A DNA stretch of 54,868 nucleotides from an uncultured Streptococcus sp. (lineage in GTDB: Bacteria; Bacillota; Bacilli; Lactobacillales; Streptococcaceae), in NCBI GenBank assembly GCA_900755085.1, contig CAAEFF010000074.1, forward strand, positions 1 to 54,868. Reading direction: 5' to 3'. Within the stretch, counting starts at the first letter, position 1; each line of letters opens with the position of its first letter. Shown in pieces: positions 22,179 to 30,974 of this stretch. Under the pieces are notes generated by a model. It was not told where the DNA came from, did no database searches, and saw only the letters and a list, made by a program, of their open reading frames with translations. The position numbers and the translations under genes were made by a program.

Positions 22179-22631
22179 ATGGCTGGTGCAGACAATTTAA
22201 AGGTCCCAACCTCGGAAGAAGCTCGAAAATATGGACGAAAAGGCGGTATCGCCTCCGGCAAGGCTCGAAGGGAGAAAGCGGACCTAAAAAAGAAAGTCAA
22301 TCAAATTTTGGAGATGGACGTTTTCAGTCCACAGCTAAAAGAAGCACTTGAGGAAAAGGGACTAAACGCGACGAACCAGACAGCGATCGCGACAGTCCTT
22401 TTGCAAAAGGCCCTTAAAGGCGATATACGAGCGATTGAGCTTTTAGCCAAGATGAACGGCAATGAAGGAACGAAAGACAACCTCGACAAGAAAGAGCAGA
22501 AAGAACGAATCAAGGCCCAGCAACTCGAGAACAAGAAACGAGAGCAAGCCTTGGAAGGCAATGTCGTTTCAGAAGATATCATGTCCGATTACTTCGACAA
22601 GTTGGAAGGAGTGGTCAAAGATGGCTCTTAG
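22179..22631 (+). CDS. terS: Terminase small subunit
   Basis: 150 residues. The N-terminal KGGIASGKARREKADL with the following helical NATNQTAIATVLLQKALKG is typical of small terminases in Firmicute phages; a coiled coil and a C-terminal segment for the large subunit follow. It should recognise the packaging site, usually within or near its own gene. It overlaps terL by 11 bases. Confidence 0.82.
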   Translation: MAGADNLKVPTSEEARKYGRKGGIASGKARREKADLKKKVNQILEMDVFSPQLKEALEEKGLNATNQTAIATVLLQKALKGDIRAIELLAKMNGNEGTKDNLDKKEQKERIKAQQLENKKREQALEGNVVSEDIMSDYFDKLEGVVKDGS

Positions 22632-23856
22632 TGATCTATACAGCCAAAAACAGATTGATATCTTACGGCGCTCGGTTGATCGTGACTGGTACATGATGAT
22701 AAACCACGGCGCAGTACGGGCCGGGAAAACCAAACTAGACAATGATCTTTTTTTAATGGAGCTGAAGCGGGTCAAAAAAAATGCTGCAAAAGTCGGGGTT
22801 CAAACTCCGATGTACATTCTGGGGGCGGTATCGTCTGGGACGTTGCAAACGAATATCTTACGCGAAATAACCGACGCTTACGGGCATGAATTCCAGTTTG
22901 ACCGGCACGGGAATTTTACTCTTTTTGGCGTATACGTTGTAACGACGTTTACGGGGTCCATAGCGGGCCTAAAAGCTATCCGGGGTATGACAGCTTTCGG
23001 GGCCTATGTAAACGAGGCCACACTCGCGAATAAGGAGGTTTTCGACGAAATTTTGAAACGTTGCTCCGGATATGGCGCGCGTATTATATGCGATACCAAC
23101 CCGGACCACCCGAAGCATTGGCTCAAGGTCGATTATATCGACAAGGCAGATGATGAAAAGATCGTCGCAAATCATTTTACAATCTTTGATAATACATTCT
23201 TGAATCAAAGATACGTCGATAATCTAATAGCGACAACGCCTTCTGGTATGTTTACCGAACGCGGGATATACGGGCGCTGGGTGATCGGTGAAGGTGCGGT
23301 CTATCGTGACTTTAAAGAGGATATGTACACGACACAACCGCCCGAACATTTCGCGAAGATTTACGCGGGGGTTGACTGGGGTTATGAACACTGGGGCTCG
23401 ATCGTGGTCGTGGGCCAAACTGAGGCCGGCGATGTGTATATACTCGAGGAACACGCGCACCAGTACAAAGAGATAGACTTCTGGGTAAATATCGCAAAAG
23501 ATATCAAGGCGCGGTATGGCGATATATTCTTTTGGGCTGATAGCGCACGGCCCGAACACGTCGGACGGTTCAACCGTGAAAGGCTCAAGTGCTTTAACGC
23601 GTATAAGTCAGTATTATCTGGAATTGAAGAGGTGGCCAAGCTGATGAAAGCTGGTCGTTTTTTTGTCGTTTCGAATAAGGTCGCGAAATTCAAAGATGAG
23701 ATCTATCAATACGTCTGGAATGAACGATCGGGCGAACCAGTAAAAGAGCATGACGACGTACTGGACGCGGTAAGATACGCGATCTATTCGCAACACGTCT
23801 ACGATACAAGTAGTACAGTAAAAGAGCGTATGACCAGCGCACAATATTATTTCTAA
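22621..23856 (+). CDS. terL: Terminase large subunit
   Basis: 411 residues from ATG 22621. An ATPase motif (GAVRAGKT, about residues 29-36) and a nuclease domain beginning GVDWGYEH with a late HDDVLDAVRYA give the full motor-nuclease layout. It pumps DNA into the prohead and cuts it. With an SPP1-type portal, MuF and capsid set next to it, headful packaging is the likely mode; no cos site is evident. Confidence 0.93.
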   Translation: MALSDLYSQKQIDILRRSVDRDWYMMINHGAVRAGKTKLDNDLFLMELKRVKKNAAKVGVQTPMYILGAVSSGTLQTNILREITDAYGHEFQFDRHGNFTLFGVYVVTTFTGSIAGLKAIRGMTAFGAYVNEATLANKEVFDEILKRCSGYGARIICDTNPDHPKHWLKVDYIDKADDEKIVANHFTIFDNTFLNQRYVDNLIATTPSGMFTERGIYGRWVIGEGAVYRDFKEDMYTTQPPEHFAKIYAGVDWGYEHWGSIVVVGQTEAGDVYILEEHAHQYKEIDFWVNIAKDIKARYGDIFFWADSARPEHVGRFNRERLKCFNAYKSVLSGIEEVAKLMKAGRFFVVSNKVAKFKDEIYQYVWNERSGEPVKEHDDVLDAVRYAIYSQHVYDTSSTVKERMTSAQYYF

Positions 23857-23874
23857 AGGGAGGAATAAGAGAAA

Positions 23875-25428
23875 TTGAAATTCTTAAAAGGACGGCGTTT
23901 TGACGAGAACGCGAATCGTCAATTTATCATGACGACCGAAGATTTTGAAACAATCGAATATGAGGGTCAGAAATGGATCGAACGTTTAAAAAACTATATC
24001 GGGACGCACAGATCCGAGCAATTAGACCGCTTGAAAGAGCTCAAGCGCTATTATCTCGCTGATAATAATATCAAGTACCGCGACGATAAAAGCGATCCAT
24101 ACAGCGCAGATAATCGAATCGCGAGCGACTGGGCGAAGTATATCGCAATCTTCGAACAAGGCTATATGCTCGGGAATCCGGTCGAATACAAAAACGAAAA
24201 CGCGGAGATCCAAAAACAGATCGATCAGTTCAGCAAGCAAAACAACGAAAAGGACCACAACGTCGCGATTAAGACAGATCTCGCGATCTATGGACGTGCT
24301 TACGAGCTTTTGAACACGTTCCAAGATGAAGACGGTTTGGTCTGGGTCAAGCTCTATCGTATGGATCCAGAGCAGACGTTTGTTATTTATGACGACAGCT
24401 ACGAGCAACGTTCTTTGATGGCAGTCAACTACTACTCTATCAGTTATGGCAACGGACACAAACGCGATTTTGTTAAGGTCTATACCAGTAACGCTATTTA
24501 TGAGTATGTGGACGATAACCAAGACACAGACACGCTTCATCTCAAAGATACAAGCGAGCATTTCTTTAATGGCGTACCAGTAAACGAGTTTAGCAACAAT
24601 ACAGACCGTACAGGGGCGTTCGAAGCTGTACTGGACTCTATCGACGCTTACGACTTGTCACAGTCAGAGCTTGCAAACTTCCAGCAAGACAGTAACGAGG
24701 CTCTTTTGGTGATCTCCGGGAACCCGTTCACGGGCGTAGAGGACAAGGACTTTATGGAAGACGGTCGAATCAATCCAAATGGACGGCTCGCAGTATCTCA
24801 AGCCTTTAAGAAAGCAAAGATCTTGATCCTTGATGACAACCCGATTCCGGGCGGATCGGCACCATCGGCAAATTATCTTGTTAAATCATACGATACAGCC
24901 GGGGCCGAAGCATACAAGGAACGGCTAGTTCAAGATATCATGCGTTTCACCTTTACGCCAGACACGACGGACAGCAACTTCGCAGGCACACAATCGGGCG
25001 AAGCAATGAAATATAAGCTGATGGCGTCCGATAATTATCGAGGCAAACAAGAGCTTTTGTTTGAAAAAGGCCTTATGCGTCGTTTGCGTCTTGCTGTCAA
25101 TATCTGGAAGATCAAGGGCAACGACTCAGACAATTACAACCTTATCAATGAAACGAACGTTGTATTTACGCCTAATATCCCACAAAATGACGCTGAGATT
25201 GTGGCCATGGCCAAGAATCTTTTTGGCGTGGTAAGCGAACAAACAATCTTCGAAATGCTTGAACAAGTGACAGGAGTCAATGCTGAAGCTGAATTGGAGC
25301 GTATGAAAGAAGAGTCAGAAAAAGCTCTTGAAATGCTCCCACGGATCGAACCACAAGACGAGGCACAAAACGCTGAGCAGGGCGACGAGGTAGCAGCAGA
25401 TGAAGAATCTGAAGACAACCAACCATGA
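23875..25428 (+). CDS. Portal protein (SPP1 gp6-like)
   Basis: 517 residues, TTG start with GGGAGG (23858-23863) upstream. ENFQQ-type wing and crown features of SPP1-like portals are visible (DNRIASDWAKYIAIFEQGYM, SQSELANFQQDSNEALLVIS, TQSGEAMKYKLMASDN). It forms the dodecameric DNA channel at one capsid vertex. The acidic C-terminus (EPQDEAQNAEQGDEVAADEE) probably faces the capsid interior. Confidence 0.9.
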   Translation: MKFLKGRRFDENANRQFIMTTEDFETIEYEGQKWIERLKNYIGTHRSEQLDRLKELKRYYLADNNIKYRDDKSDPYSADNRIASDWAKYIAIFEQGYMLGNPVEYKNENAEIQKQIDQFSKQNNEKDHNVAIKTDLAIYGRAYELLNTFQDEDGLVWVKLYRMDPEQTFVIYDDSYEQRSLMAVNYYSISYGNGHKRDFVKVYTSNAIYEYVDDNQDTDTLHLKDTSEHFFNGVPVNEFSNNTDRTGAFEAVLDSIDAYDLSQSELANFQQDSNEALLVISGNPFTGVEDKDFMEDGRINPNGRLAVSQAFKKAKILILDDNPIPGGSAPSANYLVKSYDTAGAEAYKERLVQDIMRFTFTPDTTDSNFAGTQSGEAMKYKLMASDNYRGKQELLFEKGLMRRLRLAVNIWKIKGNDSDNYNLINETNVVFTPNIPQNDAEIVAMAKNLFGVVSEQTIFEMLEQVTGVNAEAELERMKEESEKALEMLPRIEPQDEAQNAEQGDEVAADEESEDNQP

Positions 25429-26332
25429 GAAATACTGGGAAGCACGCGCCCGTGAGATATTCGAGTATGTTGACAGAAAAGATATAGACTTTTTCGCCGA
25501 ATTAGAAAAAACTTACCGCAATGAGGCGGTAAGGCTTCAAAAGTCGTTGTTTGACTTTTACACAAAGTACGCTGAAGATCATGAGCTCACTTACCAAGAC
25601 GCAACGAAGCGCCTTAGAGGTGAGGATCTGAGCGACTATGTGGATAATGCGACGTTATACCGCGAACAAGCTGAAAAGGATCCAGAGCTATTAAAGCGAT
25701 TGAACCAACAATACGCGTCAGCTCGAGCGATTAGAATCGAGGCTTTGCAGTTGGAAGCTATCCACAGGCTCGGAGTGCTCACAGGAGCGCTTCATAAGAG
25801 CTTCGAGAAGTATTTATTCAACGTCGCCGAATACGCGTACAGAAAGGCTATGGGAGGTCGTACGGGCGCGGTCAATCGTCCAGCGTTTGAAGAGATTATC
25901 AAGACGCCTTTCAATGGCCGAAATTATTCGGAGCAACTTTGGGGCAATACTGACAGCCTCGCGCAGAAGCTGAGAGAGGTATTTAAACAAGGCTTTGTTC
26001 GTGGAGACAGCCCACAAGATATGGCCCGCGAGATCCGAAAAGAATTCAACGTGGCGCGCTCTCGGGCTGAAACGTTGGTAAGGACCGACGCGACGGCCGT
26101 CATAAATCGGGCCACTATCAAGCGGTACCAAAAAGCCGGGCTTGAATACTATCGGATCTTGGTCGTGCTAGACGATCGGACAACTCAAATTTGCCGGCGA
26201 ATCGCGCAAGAAGATAAGCTATACAAGCTAGAGGACGCGCAAGTCGGGGTTAATATGCCACCGTTCCATTATAATTGTCGGTCTACGATCATGCCGGACG
26301 CGGGAGAAATCGAAGAGGAGGGAAACGAGTGA
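25400..26332 (+). CDS. Minor head protein, MuF/SPP1 gp7-like
   Basis: 310 residues. The Mu-gpF-like domain lies at about 200-305 (ARSRAETLVRTDATAVINRA and TTQICRRIAQEDKLYKLED, then PPFHYNCRST with its His/Cys pair). It binds the portal and helps DNA entry. It overlaps the portal gene by 29 bases. No C-terminal toxin or ADP-ribosyltransferase extension is present. Confidence 0.9.
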   Translation: MKNLKTTNHEKYWEARAREIFEYVDRKDIDFFAELEKTYRNEAVRLQKSLFDFYTKYAEDHELTYQDATKRLRGEDLSDYVDNATLYREQAEKDPELLKRLNQQYASARAIRIEALQLEAIHRLGVLTGALHKSFEKYLFNVAEYAYRKAMGGRTGAVNRPAFEEIIKTPFNGRNYSEQLWGNTDSLAQKLREVFKQGFVRGDSPQDMAREIRKEFNVARSRAETLVRTDATAVINRATIKRYQKAGLEYYRILVVLDDRTTQICRRIAQEDKLYKLEDAQVGVNMPPFHYNCRSTIMPDAGEIEEEGNE

Positions 26333-26475
26333 TAAATATCTGGGATATGGTATCTTACACAGCGGGCCTTTTTTGCTTTGCCTTTCTAGTGGTGACAGGC
26401 TGGGCCGTGATCGCTGGAATGATCGAAGGTATCATAAATAGCATTAAACAGTCACGAGGTGACAAGAACGATTGA
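26329..26475 (+). CDS. Small membrane protein (48 aa), GTG start
   Basis: 48 residues starting at GTG 26329 inside the stop of the MuF gene (GTGA), with GGAGGGAAA ahead. One long hydrophobic helix (AGLFCFAFLVVTGWAVIAGM) and a charged tail. Membrane micropeptides at this point of the head operon occur in related phages as far as I recall; role unknown. Confidence 0.55.
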   Translation: MINIWDMVSYTAGLFCFAFLVVTGWAVIAGMIEGIINSIKQSRGDKND

Positions 26476-26499
26476 TCGGAGGTGATCCGGTATCTTGAC

Positions 26500-26523
26500 A
26501 AGCGGGAATAGACCGCTTTTTTT
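26500..26523 (+). terminator. Terminator between MuF and scaffold genes
   Basis: AAGCGG (26500-26505) pairs with CCGCTT (26513-26518), followed by a run of T. It lies in the middle of the head operon, so it must be leaky, overridden, or served by a downstream promoter. Confidence 0.55.
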
Positions 26524-26622
26524 ATTGTCCAGACTATGCGGAGGACGTTAAAAGCTGCATTGTTTCGTCGCCGGACGTAAAGCGAGAATATCGAGTGATG
26601 GCGTAACCATCGGAGGAAAATA

Positions 26623-27216
26623 ATGTCAGAAAATACACAAGCAGTTGAGACTGAAGCTATTGAGCAAGACGTCACTCAAGAAGAACAAGTCGAAACCAAG
26701 CAGGAAAAGGCAGAACGTACCTTTACACGCGCAGAATTTGGAAAAGCAATCGCAGCCGAAATCGCCAAAGCACGGGCCAGCTGGGAAGCTGAACAAGCTG
26801 AAGCAATCGAAAAGGCCAAAAGCGAAGGCGAACGCCTCGCGAAGCTGACCAAAGACGAACGCGCGAAAGAAGAGGAAGCGAAACGGATCCAAGCGATCGA
26901 AGAACGCGAGCGAGCTCTTGCAATCAAAGAAATGCGCGTGGCCACTCAAACGCTATTGAGCGAAGAAGGGCTTCCGGGCGAGTTTATTGATTTTGTGATC
27001 GATGAGACAGCGGAAGCCACAAAAGAGAAGATCGGCACTTTGCGACAAATCTTTGATAAGGCAGTAGAAACCCGCGTCGACGAACGTTTGACACAGAAAG
27101 CACCTCGCAAGGGTACGGGCCCAGTATCTATGACGAAAGCGGAGATCATGGCTATTGAAAACGACGAAGAGCGTCAAGCAATGATTGCTGCAAACATTGG
27201 ACTATTTAAAAATTAG
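26623..27216 (+). CDS. Scaffold protein (DUF4355)
   Basis: 197 residues, highly charged and helical (AEIAKARASWEAEQAEAIEK), with the C-terminal helix typical of DUF4355 scaffolds that binds the capsid shell. It directs prohead assembly and is lost before DNA filling. GGAGGAAAATA precedes the ATG. The 147-base leader before it has a terminator but no gene I can support. Confidence 0.85.
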   Translation: MSENTQAVETEAIEQDVTQEEQVETKQEKAERTFTRAEFGKAIAAEIAKARASWEAEQAEAIEKAKSEGERLAKLTKDERAKEEEAKRIQAIEERERALAIKEMRVATQTLLSEEGLPGEFIDFVIDETAEATKEKIGTLRQIFDKAVETRVDERLTQKAPRKGTGPVSMTKAEIMAIENDEERQAMIAANIGLFKN

Positions 27217-27232
27217 AAAGGGCTATTAAAAT

Positions 27233-28117
27233 ATGGCTGAAACAAAACTAACAACCATGACAGATCTTGGCGAAATTAAGTCCATTGATTTTGTCAACAA
27301 ATTTTCTAAAAATATCAACGACTTACTTCGACTTTTGGGCGTTACACGTCGCCAAGAGTTGACAAATGACTTAAAGATCCAAACTTACAAATGGACAGCG
27401 GACGTTGACACAACTAAAACCGCTGAAGGTGAAACAATTCCGCTTTCTAAAATGACACGCGCGAAGGACCAAGAATACACGGTAGAATGGTTCAAGAAAC
27501 GTCGTGCAGTATCAGCGGAAGCAATCGCCCGTCACGGTGCGTCACGCGCTATCACAGAGGCAGATACACGCTTACTCCGTGAAATTCAAAACGGAATCAA
27601 AGAAGATTTCCTTGCTTACCTTAAAAAGACTAAAACTAAAGTCAAAGGAAAAAGCCTTCAACAAGCTCTTGCGAACAGCTGGGGCAAATTGACCACTTTC
27701 AACGAGTTCGAAGGATCTCCACTGGTATCTTTCGTTAACCCGCTCGATGTGGCTGAATACCTTGGAAACACAGCCGTTGCGTCTGACGCTTCAAACGTAT
27801 TCGGATTCACACTCTTGCAAAACTTCCTCGGTATGCAAAACGTTATTGTCATGCCTTCATGCCCACAAGGGAAGATCTATACAACAGCCGTTGAAAACCT
27901 TGTTTTCGCTTACTTAAACGTGTCTGGTGGAGATCTTGGCGGATTGTTTGCGGACTTCACAGATGAAACAGGTCTTATCGGTGTGGCGCGTGATCGTCAC
28001 TTGAATAACTTGACTTTTGAGTCAGTATTCTTTGGCGCAAACGTTCTCTTTGCTGAAATTCCGGACGGTGTGGTAGAAGCTACAATCGAAGCGCCAGCGT
28101 CAGCAGTAGCAGCCTAG
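27233..28117 (+). CDS. Major capsid protein
   Basis: 294 residues, HK97-fold type: an N-terminal arm (MTDLGEIKSIDFVNKFSKNI), an E-loop-like stretch (KTAEGETIPLSKMTRAKDQE), a helical P-domain and an A-domain closing with FFGANVLFAEIPDGVV. Size and position after the scaffold match SPP1 gp13-like coat proteins. Its codon choice is smoother than its neighbours, as expected for a highly expressed gene. Confidence 0.88.
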   Translation: MAETKLTTMTDLGEIKSIDFVNKFSKNINDLLRLLGVTRRQELTNDLKIQTYKWTADVDTTKTAEGETIPLSKMTRAKDQEYTVEWFKKRRAVSAEAIARHGASRAITEADTRLLREIQNGIKEDFLAYLKKTKTKVKGKSLQQALANSWGKLTTFNEFEGSPLVSFVNPLDVAEYLGNTAVASDASNVFGFTLLQNFLGMQNVIVMPSCPQGKIYTTAVENLVFAYLNVSGGDLGGLFADFTDETGLIGVARDRHLNNLTFESVFFGANVLFAEIPDGVVEATIEAPASAVAA

Positions 28118-28135
28118 TTTTAGGAGGTTTTAGCG

Positions 28136-28501
28136 ATGACAGCAATCAATATCGATCAAGTAACGGAAGAACTTCGTTTGTTGAAAGGTATTCCCAAAGC
28201 TGACCAAGAACAAGACGATCTTTTGGCCCTTATTGTACGGGATAGCTTCGAGCGTATGATCGCTTACGTCAATCAATTCTCGGAAACAGCACTCGAGGAA
28301 TTGCCCGAGAGTGTGGCTTATATCCTTCGAGACGTTGCCGTCAGTCGCTTTAATCGACTAAACTCGGAAGGCGCGACAGCGGACAGCGAGGAAGGTCGGA
28401 GCTTCACTTGGGAGTCTAGCTATCTAACAGATGAGCATAAGGCCGTTTTAAAAGGCCTTGCGGTCAAACACAACGCCCGCGGAATCGCTCGATTCATTTA
28501 A
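28136..28501 (+). CDS. Head-tail connector (adaptor, SPP1 gp15-like)
   Basis: 121 residues, helical, with VTEELRLLKGIPKADQEQDD and VAYILRDVAVSRFNRLNSEG, the pattern of phage connector 1 proteins that extend the portal channel. AGGAGG lies ahead of the start. Confidence 0.8.
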   Translation: MTAINIDQVTEELRLLKGIPKADQEQDDLLALIVRDSFERMIAYVNQFSETALEELPESVAYILRDVAVSRFNRLNSEGATADSEEGRSFTWESSYLTDEHKAVLKGLAVKHNARGIARFI

Positions 28502-28514
28502 AGGGGGCGCGTGT

Positions 28515-28793
28515 ATGATCTATAACGAACGCGTAACCTTGATCTTTGAGGAAGAGCCAGAGGACGAATTGCTCGAGAATACGGAAACGAAAAAGAGTTT
28601 TCCGGTCCCTTGTATGCGAAATTCATTATCTAACTATGAGATGATGGGTCTCTTTGGTAAGTATGATTTTGATTCATTCAAATTGCACTTACAAGGCACG
28701 TATAAGGGCTTCTCGGAAGTGATTTATAATGGCCACAGACTAAAGATCAAAGGCAAACGACATCATCATAATAGCACGGTTATTTACTTATGA
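28515..28793 (+). CDS. Head-closure protein (stopper, gp16-like)
   Basis: 92 residues from ATG 28515 with AAGGGGGC upstream. A small beta-barrel type protein (NERVTLIFEEE, MMGLFGKYDFDSFKLHL, VIYNGHRLKIKGKRHHHN) matching the stopper class that seals the filled capsid. The start overlaps nothing upstream; its stop overlaps the next start by four bases. Confidence 0.7.
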   Translation: MIYNERVTLIFEEEPEDELLENTETKKSFPVPCMRNSLSNYEMMGLFGKYDFDSFKLHLQGTYKGFSEVIYNGHRLKIKGKRHHHNSTVIYL

Positions 28794-29134
28794 GTTTTTC
28801 GTACACAGTAAAAGGGCTGGACAAGTTTATCAGACATGTCCAAAACAAGCCACGGGAAGCGCGTCGGGCTGTATCGGCTGAATTGCAACGATCGGCCTTG
28901 CGTGTGGAACGGAAAGCCAAGATGAAAGCGGCAGTCGATACCGGATTCATGCGAAACGGGATCTTTGTCGCTCGGGTGGGTATGTTACGTTATAAGGTAA
29001 CGTCGCCCGCGGGCTATTCGGTCTATGTGGAGCTTGGAACTCGGAAGATGAAGGCCCAGCCGTTCCTTGGTCCAGCCGTTAAGGAAGAAAGCGAAGTGTT
29101 ATTTAAAAACCTTCGTAAAATGTTTAGGAGGTGA
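28790..29134 (+). CDS. HK97 gp10-like tail completion protein
   Basis: 114 residues with the family's N-terminal basic helix (ARRAVSAELQRSALRVERKA), a conserved VDTGFMRNGI and a final VYVELGTRKMKAQPFLGPAV. It joins the tail tube to the head connector. Confidence 0.88.
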   Translation: MSFSYTVKGLDKFIRHVQNKPREARRAVSAELQRSALRVERKAKMKAAVDTGFMRNGIFVARVGMLRYKVTSPAGYSVYVELGTRKMKAQPFLGPAVKEESEVLFKNLRKMFRR

Positions 29135-29137
29135 TTC

Positions 29138-29503
29138 ATGGCAAACGAAACGCCTTCAGTTAAAATGCTCGCAGATTTACGCGAAAAACTAAAACCACTC
29201 AATATTCCGATTAAGTTCAAGCTACCTAAACAAGACACACTCGAGCCGTTTTTGGTGATTGGGCAATCTAGCTCGGACACGTCAAAAACAGCTCAAACGG
29301 GGCTTATAATCGAGGATATGAGCGTACAGGTTGATATCTTCTTACCGGGCACGGAAAGCCGGGCCGGGGTCGAGAAAATCAAATCTGAGGCCCTTCGCAG
29401 GATCGGCCACAATCGCAATATTAACGCGAGCGTACTCTTAGACGATACGATAGGCCGTGAAGTCTATCATATTGTCATTGCATTAACAGACACAATTTTT
29501 TAA
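29138..29503 (+). CDS. Tail-terminator-like protein (gp17 type)
   Basis: 121 residues, alpha/beta: an N-terminal helix (SVKMLADLREKLKPLNIPIK) and a sheet with MSVQVDIFLPGTESRAGVEK. Position between the gp10-like protein and the tail tube gene matches tail completion/terminator proteins. GGAGG precedes the ATG. Confidence 0.72.
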   Translation: MANETPSVKMLADLREKLKPLNIPIKFKLPKQDTLEPFLVIGQSSSDTSKTAQTGLIIEDMSVQVDIFLPGTESRAGVEKIKSEALRRIGHNRNINASVLLDDTIGREVYHIVIALTDTIF

Positions 29504-29519
29504 AAGGAGCATTTAATAC

Positions 29520-30101
29520 ATGGGTGCAGAAGAAGAAAAAGCAAAAATTAAAATTACGATCGCAAAGCCGGTCGTAGGTAAAAAAGTATTTTATTTCATT
29601 CAATCAATTCACGCTGAAAAAGGTAACGGAGCAATGCTTCCAGCCTATCGTACAGATGGTACTACTACCATGGGTGGTGAATACATTGACGAACAAACTC
29701 AACAAGGACGCTTGCTTGAAAAAGCAACAGATGAGCACTCAATCGAGTTGACTCAATATTTCGCGCCTAAAGATCCATCAGTTCAAACTGTTCTTGACGC
29801 ACAAAAGACAGGGGAATCATTGAAGATCTGGCGCGTTATCGTTGATGATAGCGTCAAAGACGCAACTTCCGGAAAAGATACCTATCCAGCTCAATTTGGT
29901 TATGGTAAGATCACGGACGACGTCGAATTCACTGACGCAATCGATGGATTCGTTGAGTTGAACTATACAGTGGGGATCGTTGGACGCTTGCGTGATGGAC
30001 GTTTCCCACTTTCAGCGGACGAAATCGCAATGTTGAATGACGTTTACGAGTACCAAAACCCGGGCGAAACAACAGGCGATTACAACAATATCACACGCTA
30101 A
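29520..30101 (+). CDS. Major tail tube protein
   Basis: 193 residues, beta-rich (KIKITIAKPVVGKKVFYFIQ, later LKIWRVIVDDSVKDATSGKD), of the phi13/TP901-type tube family. It polymerises in hexamers around the tape measure. A strong terminator directly follows, which may help make it the dominant tail product. Confidence 0.85.
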   Translation: MGAEEEKAKIKITIAKPVVGKKVFYFIQSIHAEKGNGAMLPAYRTDGTTTMGGEYIDEQTQQGRLLEKATDEHSIELTQYFAPKDPSVQTVLDAQKTGESLKIWRVIVDDSVKDATSGKDTYPAQFGYGKITDDVEFTDAIDGFVELNYTVGIVGRLRDGRFPLSADEIAMLNDVYEYQNPGETTGDYNNITR

Positions 30102-30107
30102 TTTTTC

Positions 30108-30148
30108 AAGCAAAGGGGCTTCAAATGCCCTTTTGCTTTTATTTTTTT
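30108..30148 (+). terminator. Terminator after the tail tube gene
   Basis: AAGCAAAGGGGC (30108-30119) pairs with GCCCTTTTGCTT (30127-30138), one G-T, with a long T-rich run to 30148. As it lies inside the late operon, partial termination would lower expression of all downstream tail genes relative to the tube. Confidence 0.8.
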
Positions 30149-30168
30149 GACAAAAAAGGAGTTATTCA

Positions 30169-30645
30169 ATGGAATTTACAGTTGGAAGTCGTTCGATCGA
30201 GATCAAATTTGACTATATGACAATGTACAAGGTCAATCGTGATCTGGGATCTCAAGGCCCAGATGGTAAACGTAACGAAGACGGCGTCGGAGCTCTATTC
30301 CTTCGTGTTGTGGATCGTAACGATTCGGCTCTAGTGGATCTTATCAAGCTATGCGCTTCTAAAAAAGCGAAAGCCGTAAGCGATGAAGAAGCGATCAAAG
30401 CGATTGCGAACAAAATGGAAGATCTCGGAGCAGAAAGCACAGAACCACTATTTGAAGCACTTGAAGAAGAGATGGTTGAATCTGGTTTTTTCAAAGAGAA
30501 AGTTTCGAAATACTTAGAAAATCTCGAGCTGGGATTGAAGTACCTCAAAGCCAAAGCAGAAACAGCGGAGGACAAAGCACAAGCGGAGCTTCAGATCGAA
30601 CAGACGGAAGCGCAAATTGGGCGCTTGAGAAACGCAATCTCTTAA
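30169..30645 (+). CDS. Tail assembly chaperone G-like
   Basis: 158 residues. A compact N-terminal domain (EIKFDYMTMYKVNRDLGSQG) followed by a helical tail (KAKAETAEDKAQAELQIEQT). It lies between tube and tape measure, the classic place of the G chaperone. The next frame is open well upstream in -1 phase, so part of the product is probably extended by frameshifting into the following gene. Confidence 0.8.
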   Translation: MEFTVGSRSIEIKFDYMTMYKVNRDLGSQGPDGKRNEDGVGALFLRVVDRNDSALVDLIKLCASKKAKAVSDEEAIKAIANKMEDLGAESTEPLFEALEEEMVESGFFKEKVSKYLENLELGLKYLKAKAETAEDKAQAELQIEQTEAQIGRLRNAIS

Positions 30646-30659
30646 TAGAGTGTGCGCGT

Positions 30660-30953
30660 TTGGGTCTAACTGATCCGAATATTATCTTTTCGTGTACCAA
30701 GACAGAACTTGACGCGATTCGCGAGGGTCTTTATTATCGAGCAATCGAAGAAAGGGAAAACCTTGTCGAACTTGCTTTTAATCTTCGCTATACGTTGAAC
30801 GCTAAAAAAGCGGACTTTGGCAAGTTGAGCAAGAAAAAGGATCGCGAGAAAGTGCGTCGTCTATTCAGACAACACGAAGAACAAAAACGAGGAAATTCTC
30901 AGAATATGCTTGAAAAGATCGAGCGTCTTAACGAGCATTTTAGAAATAGATAA
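30660..30953 (+). CDS. Tail assembly chaperone T-like, probably a frameshift extension
   Basis: 97 residues from TTG 30660, but no ribosome binding site is visible before it. The -1 frame relative to the G-like gene is open from at least 30540 through 30660, and the bases across its stop would read NLLIECARLGLTDPNIIF without a break. A GT fusion made by -1 frameshifting near 30620-30645 is therefore more likely than independent initiation. No perfect X-XXY-YYZ slippery heptamer is obvious. The charged helical C-terminus fits T-type proteins. Confidence 0.65.
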   Translation: MGLTDPNIIFSCTKTELDAIREGLYYRAIEERENLVELAFNLRYTLNAKKADFGKLSKKKDREKVRRLFRQHEEQKRGNSQNMLEKIERLNEHFRNR

Positions 30954-30974
30954 TAAAAAAGGAGGTGATGGGCG

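Noticed and set aside
22462..22620. N-terminal extension of the large terminase
   Set aside because: The extra 53 codons lie inside terS in another phase and are lysine/serine nonsense; ATG 22621 fits the family.
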